A DNA stretch of 64,000 nt, taken from UBA1479 sp964012715 (GTDB lineage: Bacteria > Pseudomonadota > Alphaproteobacteria > Rhodospirillales > Casp-alpha2). How positions within the stretch are numbered: position 1 is the stretch's first letter; every line of letters starts with the position of its first letter. Where the stretch lies: positions 1 to 64,000 of the forward strand of contig CAXGUG010000004.1 of the NCBI GenBank assembly GCA_964012715.1, written 5' to 3'. The notes beneath the pieces are model-generated. The model worked only from the letters and a program-made list of their open reading frames with translations. It did not search any database and had not been told where the DNA came from. Shown one piece after another: positions 31,814 to 40,075 of the stretch. Both the position numbers and the translations under genes were made by a program.

Positions 31814-32752
31814 TTAAACCCGTGCTTCGATCGCGTCCCAAATGTCGCTTTCCAGGCAGACCCCGTCAAAGCGGTTGATCTCCTGCAACCCGGTCGGCGA
31901 GGTCACGTTGATTTCCGTCAGGTAGCCGCCGATCACGTCGATCCCGACGAAGATCAGGCCACGGGCCTTCAGCTCCGGCCCCAGGGCGGCGCAAATTTCG
32001 CGTTCCCGTTCGGTCAGCTCGGATTTCAGCGGCTGTCCCCCGACATGCATGTTCGATCGGGATTCACCCGCCGCCGGCACACGGTTGACCGCGCCCGCGA
32101 CTTCACCGTCGATCAGGATGATGCGTTTGTCGCCCTGCCGCACGTCCTTCAAGTAGGCCTGAACAATGATCGGCTCGCGGAACATCTGGGTGAACATTTC
32201 CAACAGCGAGTTCAGGTTTTCGTCGTCGGGTTTGATGTGAAACACCCCGGCCCCGCCGTTGCCGTAGAGCGGTTTGACGATGATGTCCTTGTGCTCTTCC
32301 CGGAACGCCAGGATGTCTTTGCGGTTGGTCGCGATCAGGGTCGGCGGCATGAATTGCGCGAACCGGGTCACGAACAGCTTTTCGGGGGCGTTGCGAACCT
32401 CGGCCGGATTGTTGACGACCAGGGTCTTGGGATGAACCATCTCCAACAAATGGGTCGCGGTGATATAGGCCATGTCGAACGGCGGGTCCTGACGCATCAG
32501 AACCACGTCGACGTCGGCCAGATCGATGGCCTGCTTTTCGCCCAGGGTGAAGTGGTTGCCCTTTTCGCGGCGAACTTCCATCGGCTCGGCCCAGGCGGTC
32601 ACCCGCCCGTGCTGATAGGCCAGATCGCCCGGGAGGTAATGCAGCAGCTTGTGGCCGCGCTTTTGCGCCTCCAGCGCCATGACGAACGTGCTGTCGCCGT
32701 TGATGTCGATAGACGACACGTGATCCATCTGGATCGCCACGGTAAGCGCCAT
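31814..32752 (-). CDS. gshB: Glutathione synthase
   Basis: GshB joins gamma-glutamylcysteine and glycine with ATP to make glutathione. The 312-residue ATP-grasp protein has the prokaryotic GshB N-terminal segment VAIQMDHVSSIDINGDSTFVMALEAQKRGH, DVVLMRQDPPFDMAYITATHLLE, IIVKPLYGNGGAGVFHI for ATP, and GLIFVGIDVIGGYLTEINVTSPTGLQEINRFDG at the end. AAAGGA lies before ATG 32752. It belongs to a minus-strand series with yraN and rsmI further upstream, an association seen in other alphaproteobacteria, although the BON and SirB1 genes stand between here. GshA is not in the window. Confidence 0.96.
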   Translation of the reverse strand: MALTVAIQMDHVSSIDINGDSTFVMALEAQKRGHKLLHYLPGDLAYQHGRVTAWAEPMEVRREKGNHFTLGEKQAIDLADVDVVLMRQDPPFDMAYITATHLLEMVHPKTLVVNNPAEVRNAPEKLFVTRFAQFMPPTLIATNRKDILAFREEHKDIIVKPLYGNGGAGVFHIKPDDENLNSLLEMFTQMFREPIIVQAYLKDVRQGDKRIILIDGEVAGAVNRVPAAGESRSNMHVGGQPLKSELTEREREICAALGPELKARGLIFVGIDVIGGYLTEINVTSPTGLQEINRFDGVCLESDIWDAIEARV

Positions 32753-32806
32753 GGGATAGTCCTTTCTGATCGGCCGGGAGTGAGATGAAGGGAACGAACC
32801 GGCGGC

Positions 32807-33673
32807 CTAATTTAGCTTCGCGCGCAAATCCTGCAACAGCAACGAAGTCTCATAGCCGCTTTCTTCGCCGGGGGAATGCTTCAGATATTCCTCCAACTGT
32901 TTGATCGCGATGCCGATGCGGTCCAGGCGGGCGTTGACGATACCGGCTTCGCGCCACAGGTACCCGGTGGCGGGCGCGAACATCAGCATCAGGTCCAGGG
33001 TCTCGGCGGCGGCGGTCAGTTGGTCGCGTTGAACCTGCCGGGCGCGGATATTGTCTTCCAGCCGCAGAACCACGCGCCGCGCGCTCATTTCGGCCAGGTA
33101 ATGAGGCTGCAATTCAGCCTTGGCCCCGGCCATGCTCTTCAGCATCACGCGCAATTCCGGCGGGTTCATGACACGGCCGTCTTCGTACAGGTCAAGGATC
33201 ATCCGTTCGTCCCGGTCTTCCAGGCGAACAAGGAACCGGCCCGGGAAATCAATCCCGACTATGGACCAGCCCAGGCGGCGGCAGACATCCATGTAGATAA
33301 TGCCCAAGGCCACCGGCAGACCGCGCCGCGTGTCGATCACCCGCGACAGGTCGGCGGCATCCAAATCGTCGAACACGCTTTCATCGCCGCCGTAGCCGTA
33401 GCGCCGGGCGATAACCTGGACCAGGGCTTCACGTTTGGTCTCAAGCGAGACCGGCTCACCCCCGGCATAGGCGCCGACATCCGCGGCCAGCCGCTCAAGG
33501 TGACGTTTGTAGGGCCCTTGGTTCAGGCCGGGATTGCGCGCTTCGGCAAGATCCAGCGCCGCCGAGACCATGGGAAAACGATCATCCGGCAGGGCCCCAT
33601 AGGCGGCCAGGCGGGCGCGGGGTTCTGCCTCAAGCTCCAACAGGCGGTCTTCCAGGTAGTCTTCGGCGATCAC
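32807..33673 (-). CDS. SirB1 family protein (transglutaminase-like/TPR)
   Basis: A 288-residue protein of the SirB1 family. The transglutaminase-like N-terminal region contains LVQVIARRYGYGGDESVFDDLDAADLSRVIDTRRGLPVALGIIYMDVCRRLGW and IGIDFPGRFLVRL. The C-terminal TPR-like helices include PATGYLWREAGIVNARLDRIGIAIKQLEEYLKHSP. The catalytic Cys-His pair of true transglutaminases is not obvious, and the family function is unknown. It begins three bases after the stop of the BON lipoprotein gene, so the two are translated from one message. Confidence 0.88.
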   Translation of the reverse strand: MIAEDYLEDRLLELEAEPRARLAAYGALPDDRFPMVSAALDLAEARNPGLNQGPYKRHLERLAADVGAYAGGEPVSLETKREALVQVIARRYGYGGDESVFDDLDAADLSRVIDTRRGLPVALGIIYMDVCRRLGWSIVGIDFPGRFLVRLEDRDERMILDLYEDGRVMNPPELRVMLKSMAGAKAELQPHYLAEMSARRVVLRLEDNIRARQVQRDQLTAAAETLDLMLMFAPATGYLWREAGIVNARLDRIGIAIKQLEEYLKHSPGEESGYETSLLLQDLRAKLN

Positions 33674-33676
33674 GGA

Positions 33677-34357
33677 TCAGGATGCCTTTCCGTCTGCGGG
33701 CTTTTCAGCTTCCGGCGCCTTGATCTGCACGTGGTTGACCACGTCGCGGACGCGGGACACGGCGCGGGCGTGGCCCAGCACGCGGTTCAGTTCGGCCTGG
33801 CTTTGCGCCTGACCCAACAGGTAAACCACACCGTTTTCCGTTTCGATAATGTAATTGATTGCCTGGACGTCCTTGTCGAACGTCATTTTCGCCGTCAGTT
33901 GGGCGGAAATCCAGCTATCGACGGCGCTGTCCACGACCGAGCTGTCGCCGACGCTCAGTTCGTTGATGACCTCGTCGATGCCTTCCACTTCCCAGGTCAG
34001 GCGCACGGCCTTGGCGCGGATGTCCTCGGATTTGACGGTGCCGGTCAGCATGGCCCGGCGGTTGTAGACTTTGACGCTGGCATCGACGGCCAGGGTATCG
34101 CCGGTTTCCAAATCGTAGTTCAGCCATTTACCGCGTACCCGGGTGGCCAGGCCGGCATCACGAGCCACGCCTTGCACACCCCGGTCGTCCATGGCGGCAA
34201 CGCCCACGGTCGCCCCGGCCCCGACGGCGGCCCCGACGCAGCCGCTCAACCCCGCGGCCAGTCCGCCGCACAGAACCAGGGCGGCCAGAAGGCGACTTGG
34301 GTTCAGGCGGGCGGGCTTATGGCGAAATTCGAGGGTGGAATGTGTCGTCGAAACCAT
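33677..34357 (-). CDS. BON domain lipoprotein (OsmY/DolP-like)
   Basis: A 226-residue lipoprotein with a long N-terminal region and the lipobox LSGC (C40). After VGAAVGAGATVGVAAMDDRGVQGV come two BON domains: about residues 65-130 (LNYDLETGDTLAVDASVKVYNRRAMLTGTVKSEDIRAKAVRL) and 135-210 (ISAQLTAKMTFDKDVQAINYIIETENGVVYLLGQAQSQAEL). BON proteins such as DolP bind phospholipid and guard outer-membrane integrity. AAGGAG lies 11 bases before the ATG. The 185-base gap upstream (34358-34542) holds no gene. It is followed at once by the SirB1-like gene. Confidence 0.9.
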   Translation of the reverse strand: MVSTTHSTLEFRHKPARLNPSRLLAALVLCGGLAAGLSGCVGAAVGAGATVGVAAMDDRGVQGVARDAGLATRVRGKWLNYDLETGDTLAVDASVKVYNRRAMLTGTVKSEDIRAKAVRLTWEVEGIDEVINELSVGDSSVVDSAVDSWISAQLTAKMTFDKDVQAINYIIETENGVVYLLGQAQSQAELNRVLGHARAVSRVRDVVNHVQIKAPEAEKPADGKAS

Positions 34358-34542
34358 GGCGGTGCATTCTCCTTCGGTCGGCGGGCTTGGCCGGGCCGCA
34401 TTCTATCCGCGCGGCCATGCCGGACAAAGCCCTCATGGGACCAACTTCGTTCCCATTTAAGTGGATGAATTGTGGATACCAACAGGGTGGGCGGCGATTT
34501 TGCGGATTTCGTGGCGCTGAGGCGGCGGAAACCTAGCGGAAA

Positions 34543-34923
34543 TCAATCCAATCCGGGCCGCCAGGCATCTTTCATGTGATGCAGACGCCAGCTTCCGGCG
34601 GCGGCAATCAGGTCGAATCGCCAGTTCAGGTCGGCCAGGTCCGGCCGACTGCGGACGAAAGCCCCGGCAGCGCGGGCGATGCGCTGCCGCTGGCGGGGCG
34701 TTAGGGATTCCAGGGCGCTTGTTCGGTCGTGGCGGGCCTTGACCTCGATGAACGCCAGGGTCTTTCCCCGGCGGGCGATCAGGTCGATCTCGCCGACCGG
34801 CGTGCGCGCCCGGTGGGCCAGGATACGGTAGCCTTTCACCATCAACAGTAGGCTCGCCAGCCGCTCGGCGCTTCGGCCGCGTGCTTCGGCGCGTTGCCGT
34901 TTATCCGGCGGAGTCGTGCTCAC
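34543..34923 (-). CDS. yraN: YraN family (UPF0102) endonuclease-like protein
   Basis: A 126-residue protein of the YraN/UPF0102 family. It has the restriction-endonuclease-like core: RGRSAERLASLLLMVKGYRILAHRARTPVGEIDLIARRGKTLAFIEVKARH, where the E-I-D-L and E-V-K residues match the PD-(D/E)xK pattern. Its cellular role is unknown. The start is GTG 34923, overlapping the TGA of rsmI as GTGA; the longer open frame upstream is a shadow of rsmI. The rsmI-yraN pairing is conserved, in E. coli around lpoA, and that gene stands next to rsmI here too. Confidence 0.92.
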   Translation of the reverse strand: MSTTPPDKRQRAEARGRSAERLASLLLMVKGYRILAHRARTPVGEIDLIARRGKTLAFIEVKARHDRTSALESLTPRQRQRIARAAGAFVRSRPDLADLNWRFDLIAAAGSWRLHHMKDAWRPGLD

Positions 34924-35849
34924 GCGTCCTTCGAAACTTGGTCTTTTAGGGCGAGGGCGCGGGCGTAAACCGTTTTGCGGGGCAGGCCCGTCTGTGCCGC
35001 GATCTCGGCCGCCGCGTTCTTGACCGATGTCCGGGTAAGGGCTTCCGCCAACAGCGCGTCCAGGTCCTGTTCCGTCGGTTGGGCATCGGCCAGGGGCGCG
35101 CCGACGACGACGCAAAGCTCGCCCTTGGGCGGGCCGGCCTGGGTGTAATGATCGATCAGATCGGGCAGGGGGCCGCGCCGGACTTCTTCGAATTTCTTGG
35201 TCAGCTCGCGCGCCACGGCGGCGGGGCGGGGGCCCAGCACCTGCGCCATGTCTGTCAGCGAGGCCAGCAGGCGCGGCGCCGATTCCATGAAAACCAGGGT
35301 CGCGGGAACGGCGGCGATCTCCTGCAACGCGGTTCGCCGGGCGGCACCCTTGGACGGCAGGAAGCCTTGGAAAAAGAACCGATCCGTCGGCAGACCCGAC
35401 AAGGTCAGCGCCATTAACGGGGCCGACGGGCCGGGAATCGCGGTGACGGTCAGGCCCTCGGCGACGCAATCGGCGACCAGCTTGTACCCCGGGTCCGAAA
35501 CCAAAGGCGTCCCGGCATCGGACACCAATGCCACGCTTCCGCCTTTTTCAATGCATTCCATGATGCGCGGGCGTTGCCGTTCGGCGTTGTGGTCGTGATA
35601 AGGAAGCAGGCGTTGTGCCCCGTCGTCACGGCGAAGACCCAGCAGGGTGAACAGTTTGCCGGTGACGCGGGTGTCCTCGCAGGCGACCAGATCAGCCCGC
35701 GCCAGAACGTCGCGCGCCCGGGTGCTGATGTCTCCGGCGTTGCCGATGGGCGTCGAGACCAGATAAAGTGCGGCCTCCAACGGGGCGTCGTCCGGCGCCC
35801 TCGGGCCCTTTGCAACAATTTCCGGCGGATTATCGGATGGACAGGTCAT
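34920..35849 (-). CDS. rsmI: 16S rRNA (cytidine(1402)-2'-O)-methyltransferase
   Basis: RsmI methylates the ribose of C1402 in the ribosomal P site. The 309-residue SAM enzyme of the tetrapyrrole methylase fold has LYLVSTPIGNAGDISTRARDVLARADLVACEDTRVT, ALVSDAGTPLVSDPGYKLV and the GPSAPLMALTLSGLPTDRFFFQGFLPSKGAARR stretch. The C-terminal domain has the helix-turn-helix-like KNAAAEIAAQTGLPRKTVYARAL. Its first 13 bases overlap the start of the LpoA-like gene on the other strand. It overlaps yraN by GTGA. Confidence 0.96.
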   Translation of the reverse strand: MTCPSDNPPEIVAKGPRAPDDAPLEAALYLVSTPIGNAGDISTRARDVLARADLVACEDTRVTGKLFTLLGLRRDDGAQRLLPYHDHNAERQRPRIMECIEKGGSVALVSDAGTPLVSDPGYKLVADCVAEGLTVTAIPGPSAPLMALTLSGLPTDRFFFQGFLPSKGAARRTALQEIAAVPATLVFMESAPRLLASLTDMAQVLGPRPAAVARELTKKFEEVRRGPLPDLIDHYTQAGPPKGELCVVVGAPLADAQPTEQDLDALLAEALTRTSVKNAAAEIAAQTGLPRKTVYARALALKDQVSKDA

Positions 35850-37273
35850 TTTCGCTCAACGCCCTTTCGCGCCCGGCAAAGGTCCTGTGCGTTTTGGCCC
35901 TTACCCTGTCGCCCCTGTTGGGCGGCTGCCAATCATCGCCATTCGGCGGCGTTAATCAAGGCGGCAGCCGGACATCGGCGGAATCGCGCCCGATCGTGTC
36001 CGGCCCGCGTACCCCACCGCCGCCGACTTATGCGGTCACCCCGGTGCCGCGCCCGTCGCCGCCGCCGCTGACCGCGCAAGTCCCCCTGGCGCAACAGGCG
36101 GAGCCCGCGATCACGACGATCACCGCCCCCGACGACGGTTCGACCCGGGTTGCCTTGCTGCTGCCTCTGACCGGTCCCGGCGCCGGTGTCGGTCAGGCGA
36201 TGTTGAATGCGGCGCAAATGGCGCTGTTTTCCTTCGCCGATCAGAAATTCACCCTGCTGACCCATGACACCCGTGGCACGCCCGAGGGTGCCGCCGAAGC
36301 CGCGCAATTGGCGATCGGCGACGGCGCGGGCCTGATCCTGGGTCCGTTGTTCGCGGCCAGCGTCGAGGGCATGACCCCGGTGGCGAAGCAAGCAAAGGTA
36401 CCGGTCATCGCCTTTACCTCGGACCGTTCGGTAACGGGCGATGGGGTCTACACCCTGGGTTTCCTGCCCCGGCCGCAGGTCGATCGCGTGGTCGAATTCG
36501 CCAGCCAGCGCGGGGTGACGCGGTTCGCGGCGATGGCGCCGAAAAACGCCTATGGCTTTGCCGTCCTGCACGCCTTCAAAGTCGCTGTCGCCCGGACCGG
36601 CGGTACGGTGGCGCGGACCGAGGTCTATGACCCGGCGGCCGAGGATTTTTCCGACATGGTCCGCGACATGGCCGATTACGAATTCCGCCGCGCGACCCTG
36701 CTGGCTCAGCGCAAAGAGCTTGAAGGCAAGAGCGACGAAGTGTCGAAAGCAGCCCTGGCGCGCTTAGAAAACCTGCAGACCATGGGCGACCTGCCTTATG
36801 ACGCGCTGTTGGTCGCCGATGGCGGCAAGCGCCTGCAGGCCATCGCCGCCCTGCTGCCGTTCTACGACATTGACCCGAAAAAGGTTCGCATGCTCGGCAC
36901 CGGTCAATGGGATGAGCCGGGCATCGGGGCGGAACCGGCCCTGGTCGGCGGATGGTATGCGGCCCCGGCGCCTAGCGCCCGTTCCGGGTTCGAACAGGAA
37001 TATAAAGACGTCTATGGCCAGCTGCCGCCGCGTCTGGCGACCATCGCCTATGACGCCGCCGCCCTGGCCGCGGTCTTGGCCCAGTTGCCGGAAGCAGACC
37101 GGTTTTCCGAGAAAACCCTGACCAACGCCAATGGGTTCGCGGGACGGGACGGGATTTTCCGGTTCCTGTCCGATGGCACCGCCGAGCGGGGATTGGCCGT
37201 GCTGCAGGTTCGTCAGCGCGACGCCGTGGTCGTCGATAAGGCCCCGGCGACGTTCCAGACGCCGACCAACTGA
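35837..37273 (+). CDS. LpoA-like penicillin-binding protein activator lipoprotein
   Basis: A 478-residue lipoprotein with signal peptide and lipobox LLGGC (C31), a proline-rich linker (TPPPPTYAVTPVPRPSPPP), and a periplasmic binding-protein fold of the LpoA/leucine-binding type. Typical segments are VALLLPLTGPGAGVGQAMLNAAQMALF, GAGLILGPLFAASVEGMTPVAKQAKVPVIAFTSDRSV and YDALLVADGGKRLQAIAALLPFYDIDPKKVRMLGTGQWDEPGI. LpoA of E. coli activates PBP1A; the same function here is inferred from domain and neighbourhood (rsmI, yraN). ATG 35837 is used; an open frame further upstream lies within rsmI. It converges with hemW over 12 bases. Confidence 0.85.
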   Translation: MDRSFSLNALSRPAKVLCVLALTLSPLLGGCQSSPFGGVNQGGSRTSAESRPIVSGPRTPPPPTYAVTPVPRPSPPPLTAQVPLAQQAEPAITTITAPDDGSTRVALLLPLTGPGAGVGQAMLNAAQMALFSFADQKFTLLTHDTRGTPEGAAEAAQLAIGDGAGLILGPLFAASVEGMTPVAKQAKVPVIAFTSDRSVTGDGVYTLGFLPRPQVDRVVEFASQRGVTRFAAMAPKNAYGFAVLHAFKVAVARTGGTVARTEVYDPAAEDFSDMVRDMADYEFRRATLLAQRKELEGKSDEVSKAALARLENLQTMGDLPYDALLVADGGKRLQAIAALLPFYDIDPKKVRMLGTGQWDEPGIGAEPALVGGWYAAPAPSARSGFEQEYKDVYGQLPPRLATIAYDAAALAAVLAQLPEADRFSEKTLTNANGFAGRDGIFRFLSDGTAERGLAVLQVRQRDAVVVDKAPATFQTPTN

Positions 37274-37285
37274 TATCCGTTTCGA

Positions 37286-38482
37286 TTATTTAACGAGCAG
37301 CGACGCCAGCAGGCCGTTCAGCCGCAAGCGGCCTTCCGCCGTGGCTTTCAGGCAATCCTCATCGACCTCGACGTAGCCCGCCCCCACGGCATAGGCCAGC
37401 GGCGACGGCTCGATCAGGGTCAAAACATCTTGCCCCGTCTGGGCCAGGAAACGGGCGCGGTCGATCCCTTCTTCCAGACGCAGGCCCATGATCACCCGCT
37501 CCTCGGCCCGGTCTTCGGCCTCCAGCGCGCGCCGCTTGGCGGTGCCATGGCCCTGGCTTTCGACCAGGGACAACCAGCGTTCGGGGTTATGGATCTGATG
37601 GGTACCCCAATCCTGGCGCCGCCCGGACGGTTCGGTCAGGGCGAGACGCCCATGGGCCCCGGGCCCGACGCCGACATAATCCCAGCCGCGCCAGATGTTC
37701 AGGTTATGGCGGCAGGCATGCCCGGGTCGGGCATGGTTGGAAATCTCATAGGCCGGAAATCCTGCCTGGTTCAAAACGTCCTGGGTAATGTCGAATAGGG
37801 CCGCGCCCAACTCGTCGTCGGCGGGGCGGACGCCGTCCTTGTGGAACGGTGTGCCCGGCTCGATCGTCAGCTGATAGAAGGACAGATGCGTCCCGGCGAA
37901 AGTCAGGGCCTCGGCCAGTTCCCGCCGCCAGGATTCCTTTGTTTGATCTGGTCTGGCGTAAATAAGATCAAATGAGAACTCCTGAAAATGCTCCCGCGCG
38001 CCATACAACGCCCGGCGCGCCGCCTGGGCATTGTGACGGCGGCCCAGCCCGCTTAGGGCAGCATCGTCGAAGGACTGGACCCCGACCGACAGGCGGTTGA
38101 TCCCGGCGGCTTTCAGGTCTTCAAAGGCAGCGATTTCGGCGCTCGACGGATTGGCTTCCAGGCTGACTTCCATATCCGGGGCGCATCGCCATAGGCCGCG
38201 AATACCATCGATCACCGTGGCGACGGTCTCGGGCGTCATCAGCGATGGGGTCCCGCCGCCGAAAAACACGCTGGTCACCGTCCGCTCCGGGGTGTCGGCG
38301 GCGTAATGGGCCAGGTCGGCGACCAGGGCGCGGGCCCAACGGTGCTGGTCCACGGCGGCGGCGACATGGCTGTTGAAATCGCAATAGGGGCATTTGGATT
38401 CGCAGAACGGCCAATGGACATAAACGCCGAAGGTCGGCGTTGTCGGGTCGATTTCTGCGCGGGCGGCCGCCTGGCCGGTCAT
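37286..38482 (-). CDS. hemW: Radical SAM haem chaperone HemW (coproporphyrinogen dehydrogenase-like)
   Basis: A 398-residue radical SAM protein of the HemW family, once annotated as HemN-like but shown elsewhere to be a haem chaperone. The cluster motif is C27-X3-C31-X2-C34 in HWPFCESKCPYCDFNSH. It also has SVFFGGGTPSLM, INRLSVGVQSFDDAALSGLGRRH and YEISNHARPGHACRHNLNIWRGWDYVGVGPGAHG, all HemW-typical. I start at ATG 38482, seven bases past the rdgB stop; the longer frame would overlap rdgB. The rph-rdgB-hemW order on one strand is common in alphaproteobacteria. Confidence 0.93.
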   Translation of the reverse strand: MTGQAAARAEIDPTTPTFGVYVHWPFCESKCPYCDFNSHVAAAVDQHRWARALVADLAHYAADTPERTVTSVFFGGGTPSLMTPETVATVIDGIRGLWRCAPDMEVSLEANPSSAEIAAFEDLKAAGINRLSVGVQSFDDAALSGLGRRHNAQAARRALYGAREHFQEFSFDLIYARPDQTKESWRRELAEALTFAGTHLSFYQLTIEPGTPFHKDGVRPADDELGAALFDITQDVLNQAGFPAYEISNHARPGHACRHNLNIWRGWDYVGVGPGAHGRLALTEPSGRRQDWGTHQIHNPERWLSLVESQGHGTAKRRALEAEDRAEERVIMGLRLEEGIDRARFLAQTGQDVLTLIEPSPLAYAVGAGYVEVDEDCLKATAEGRLRLNGLLASLLVK

Positions 38483-38489
38483 GGCGGCG

Positions 38490-39095
38490 TCAGCCCCGGC
38501 CCCGGAAACAGGCCGTGACCAGTTGTTCGAAGGCATGGGCGCGGTGGCTGATGCGGTGTTTGGCTTCGGGGTCCATTTCGCCGAAGGTGATGAAATAGCC
38601 TTCGGGTTGGAACATCGGGTCGTAGCCGAAGCCCTTGTCCCCTGCGGGTGGCCAGATCAGCGTGCCGTCGACGCGGCCCTCGAACACATCGGCGTGGCCG
38701 TCCGGCCAAGCCAGGGCCAGGGCGCAGACGAAATGGGCGCGGCGGTCTTCGGATTCCAGGATCAGCTCCCAAATCCGCTCCATCGCCTGGCCGAAATCCT
38801 TTTCCGGACCGGCCCAACGGGCGGAATGAATGCCGGGCGCCCCACCCAGGGCAGAGACGGCCAGCCCGGAATCGTCGGCCAACGCCGGCAGGCCCGAGGC
38901 CTGCGCCGCCGCATGGGCCTTGATCAAGGCATTGGCTTGAAAGGTGTCGCCGTCTTCGACCGGCTCGGGCAGGCCCAGTTCCCCGGCCGAGGTCACCTGA
39001 ACCCCGAACGGAACCAACAGGTCCTGAATCTCGCGCAATTTGCCGGGATTGTGGGTGGCGATAACCAGACGGTCTTCTGTAAACGTCCGCGCCAC
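38490..39095 (-). CDS. rdgB: dITP/XTP pyrophosphatase (RdgB/HAM1)
   Basis: RdgB hydrolyses dITP, ITP and XTP so that deaminated purines do not enter DNA. The 201-residue protein has LVIATHNPGKLREIQDLL, DGDTFQANALIKAHAAAQASGLPALADDSGLAVSALGGAPGIHSARWAG, and GDKGFGYDPMFQPEGYFITFGEM. The start is GTG 39095: GGAG lies eight bases before it, inside the stop region of rph, and the product then has family length. The ATG at 39137 would give 14 extra unconserved residues. Confidence 0.95.
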   Translation of the reverse strand: MARTFTEDRLVIATHNPGKLREIQDLLVPFGVQVTSAGELGLPEPVEDGDTFQANALIKAHAAAQASGLPALADDSGLAVSALGGAPGIHSARWAGPEKDFGQAMERIWELILESEDRRAHFVCALALAWPDGHADVFEGRVDGTLIWPPAGDKGFGYDPMFQPEGYFITFGEMDPEAKHRISHRAHAFEQLVTACFRGRG

Positions 39096-39100
39096 CGCCG

Positions 39101-39820
39101 TTACTCCAGCCCGATGGCCCGGCGTTGCGCCAGGCAAAGTTCATCGACGCCCTTGCGCGCCAGCTTCATCAGATCGTCGAACTGGCTTTGCGAAAAGGGC
39201 TCTTCTTCCGCCGTGCCCTGGATTTCGACGATCCCGCCGCGCCCGGTCAGAACGAAGTTGGCGTCGGCCTGGGCGTTGGAATCCTCGGCGTAATCCAGGT
39301 CCAGGACTTCCTGGTCCTTATAGATGCCGCAGGAAACGGCGGCGACCTGATCGGTCAGGGGCAGGGCCTTCATCAGACCCAAATCGACGCAGCGCTGAAA
39401 CGCCAGATGCAGCGCCACGTAAGATCCGGTGATCGCCGCGGTGCGGGTGCCGCCGTCAGCCTGGATCACGTCGCAATCCAGGCGAACCTGCACCTCGCCC
39501 ATGGCTTTCAGGTCGGTGACGGCCCGTAAGGACCGCCCGATCAGGCGCTGGATTTCCTGGGTCCGGCCGGATTGTCCGCCGCGCGCCGCTTCGCGGTTGG
39601 TGCGTTGCGCCGTGGCCCGGGGCAGCATGCCGTATTCCGCCGTGACCCAACCCTTGCCGCTGTCGCGCATCCAGCCGGGGACCCGTTCCTCGACCGACGC
39701 GGTGCACAAAACGTGCGTTTCGCCGAACCGCGCCATGCACGATCCTTCGGCGTATTTGGCAAAGCCCGGTTCCAGAACGATGTCGCGCAATTGGTCTGTG
39801 GCGCGGCCCGACGGTCTCAT
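39101..39820 (-). CDS. rph: Ribonuclease PH
   Basis: RNase PH trims the 3' ends of tRNA precursors by phosphorolysis. The 239-residue protein begins MRPSGRATDQLRDIVLEPGFAKYAEGSCMARFGETHVLCTAS and has WVTAEYGMLPRATAQRTNREAARGGQSGRTQEIQRLIGRSLRA, LDCDVIQADGGTRTAAITGSYVAL and LDLDYAEDSNAQADANFVLTGRGGIVEIQGTAEEEPF. All are standard. AAGGGGAC precedes ATG 39820. It is divergent from hrcA, and the 255-base gap (39821-40075) holds no gene but contains a 12-bp tandem repeat (GGCCAGGGTT at 39909 and 39921). Confidence 0.97.
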   Translation of the reverse strand: MRPSGRATDQLRDIVLEPGFAKYAEGSCMARFGETHVLCTASVEERVPGWMRDSGKGWVTAEYGMLPRATAQRTNREAARGGQSGRTQEIQRLIGRSLRAVTDLKAMGEVQVRLDCDVIQADGGTRTAAITGSYVALHLAFQRCVDLGLMKALPLTDQVAAVSCGIYKDQEVLDLDYAEDSNAQADANFVLTGRGGIVEIQGTAEEEPFSQSQFDDLMKLARKGVDELCLAQRRAIGLE

Positions 39821-39961
39821 ACAGTAGTCCCCTTGGTATATTGGATTGGTGAATTTCCCTGGAGCGGCACACTACCCGCGCCGCCCGGCCCGGTAAACCC
39901 GGCAATTCGGCCAGGGTTGGGGCCAGGGTTAGGCATCGCCCCCCGCTGACGTGCCGGGGCA

Positions 39962-39990
39962 TTGCAACCGCCCGGCGCGGCGACTAAATT
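39962..39990 (+). promoter_or_regulatory. Candidate sigma70-type promoter of hrcA
   Basis: TTGCAA (39962-39967) and TAAATT (39985-39990) are 17 bases apart, each matching consensus at four of six positions. The predicted start near 39997 gives a leader of about 80 bases before hrcA. No CIRCE inverted repeat was found here. Confidence 0.4.
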
Positions 39991-40075
39991 CCGCCCAAGC
40001 GAGATTTCGTTACGCCAGATTTTCACGCAACATTCATCCACTACCAGGATCGAACGTCCGAACCGGACCGGGACC

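Noticed and set aside
39821..40075. CIRCE element in front of hrcA
   Set aside because: Neither TTAGCACTC nor its inverted partner is present; the site is probably at groESL elsewhere.
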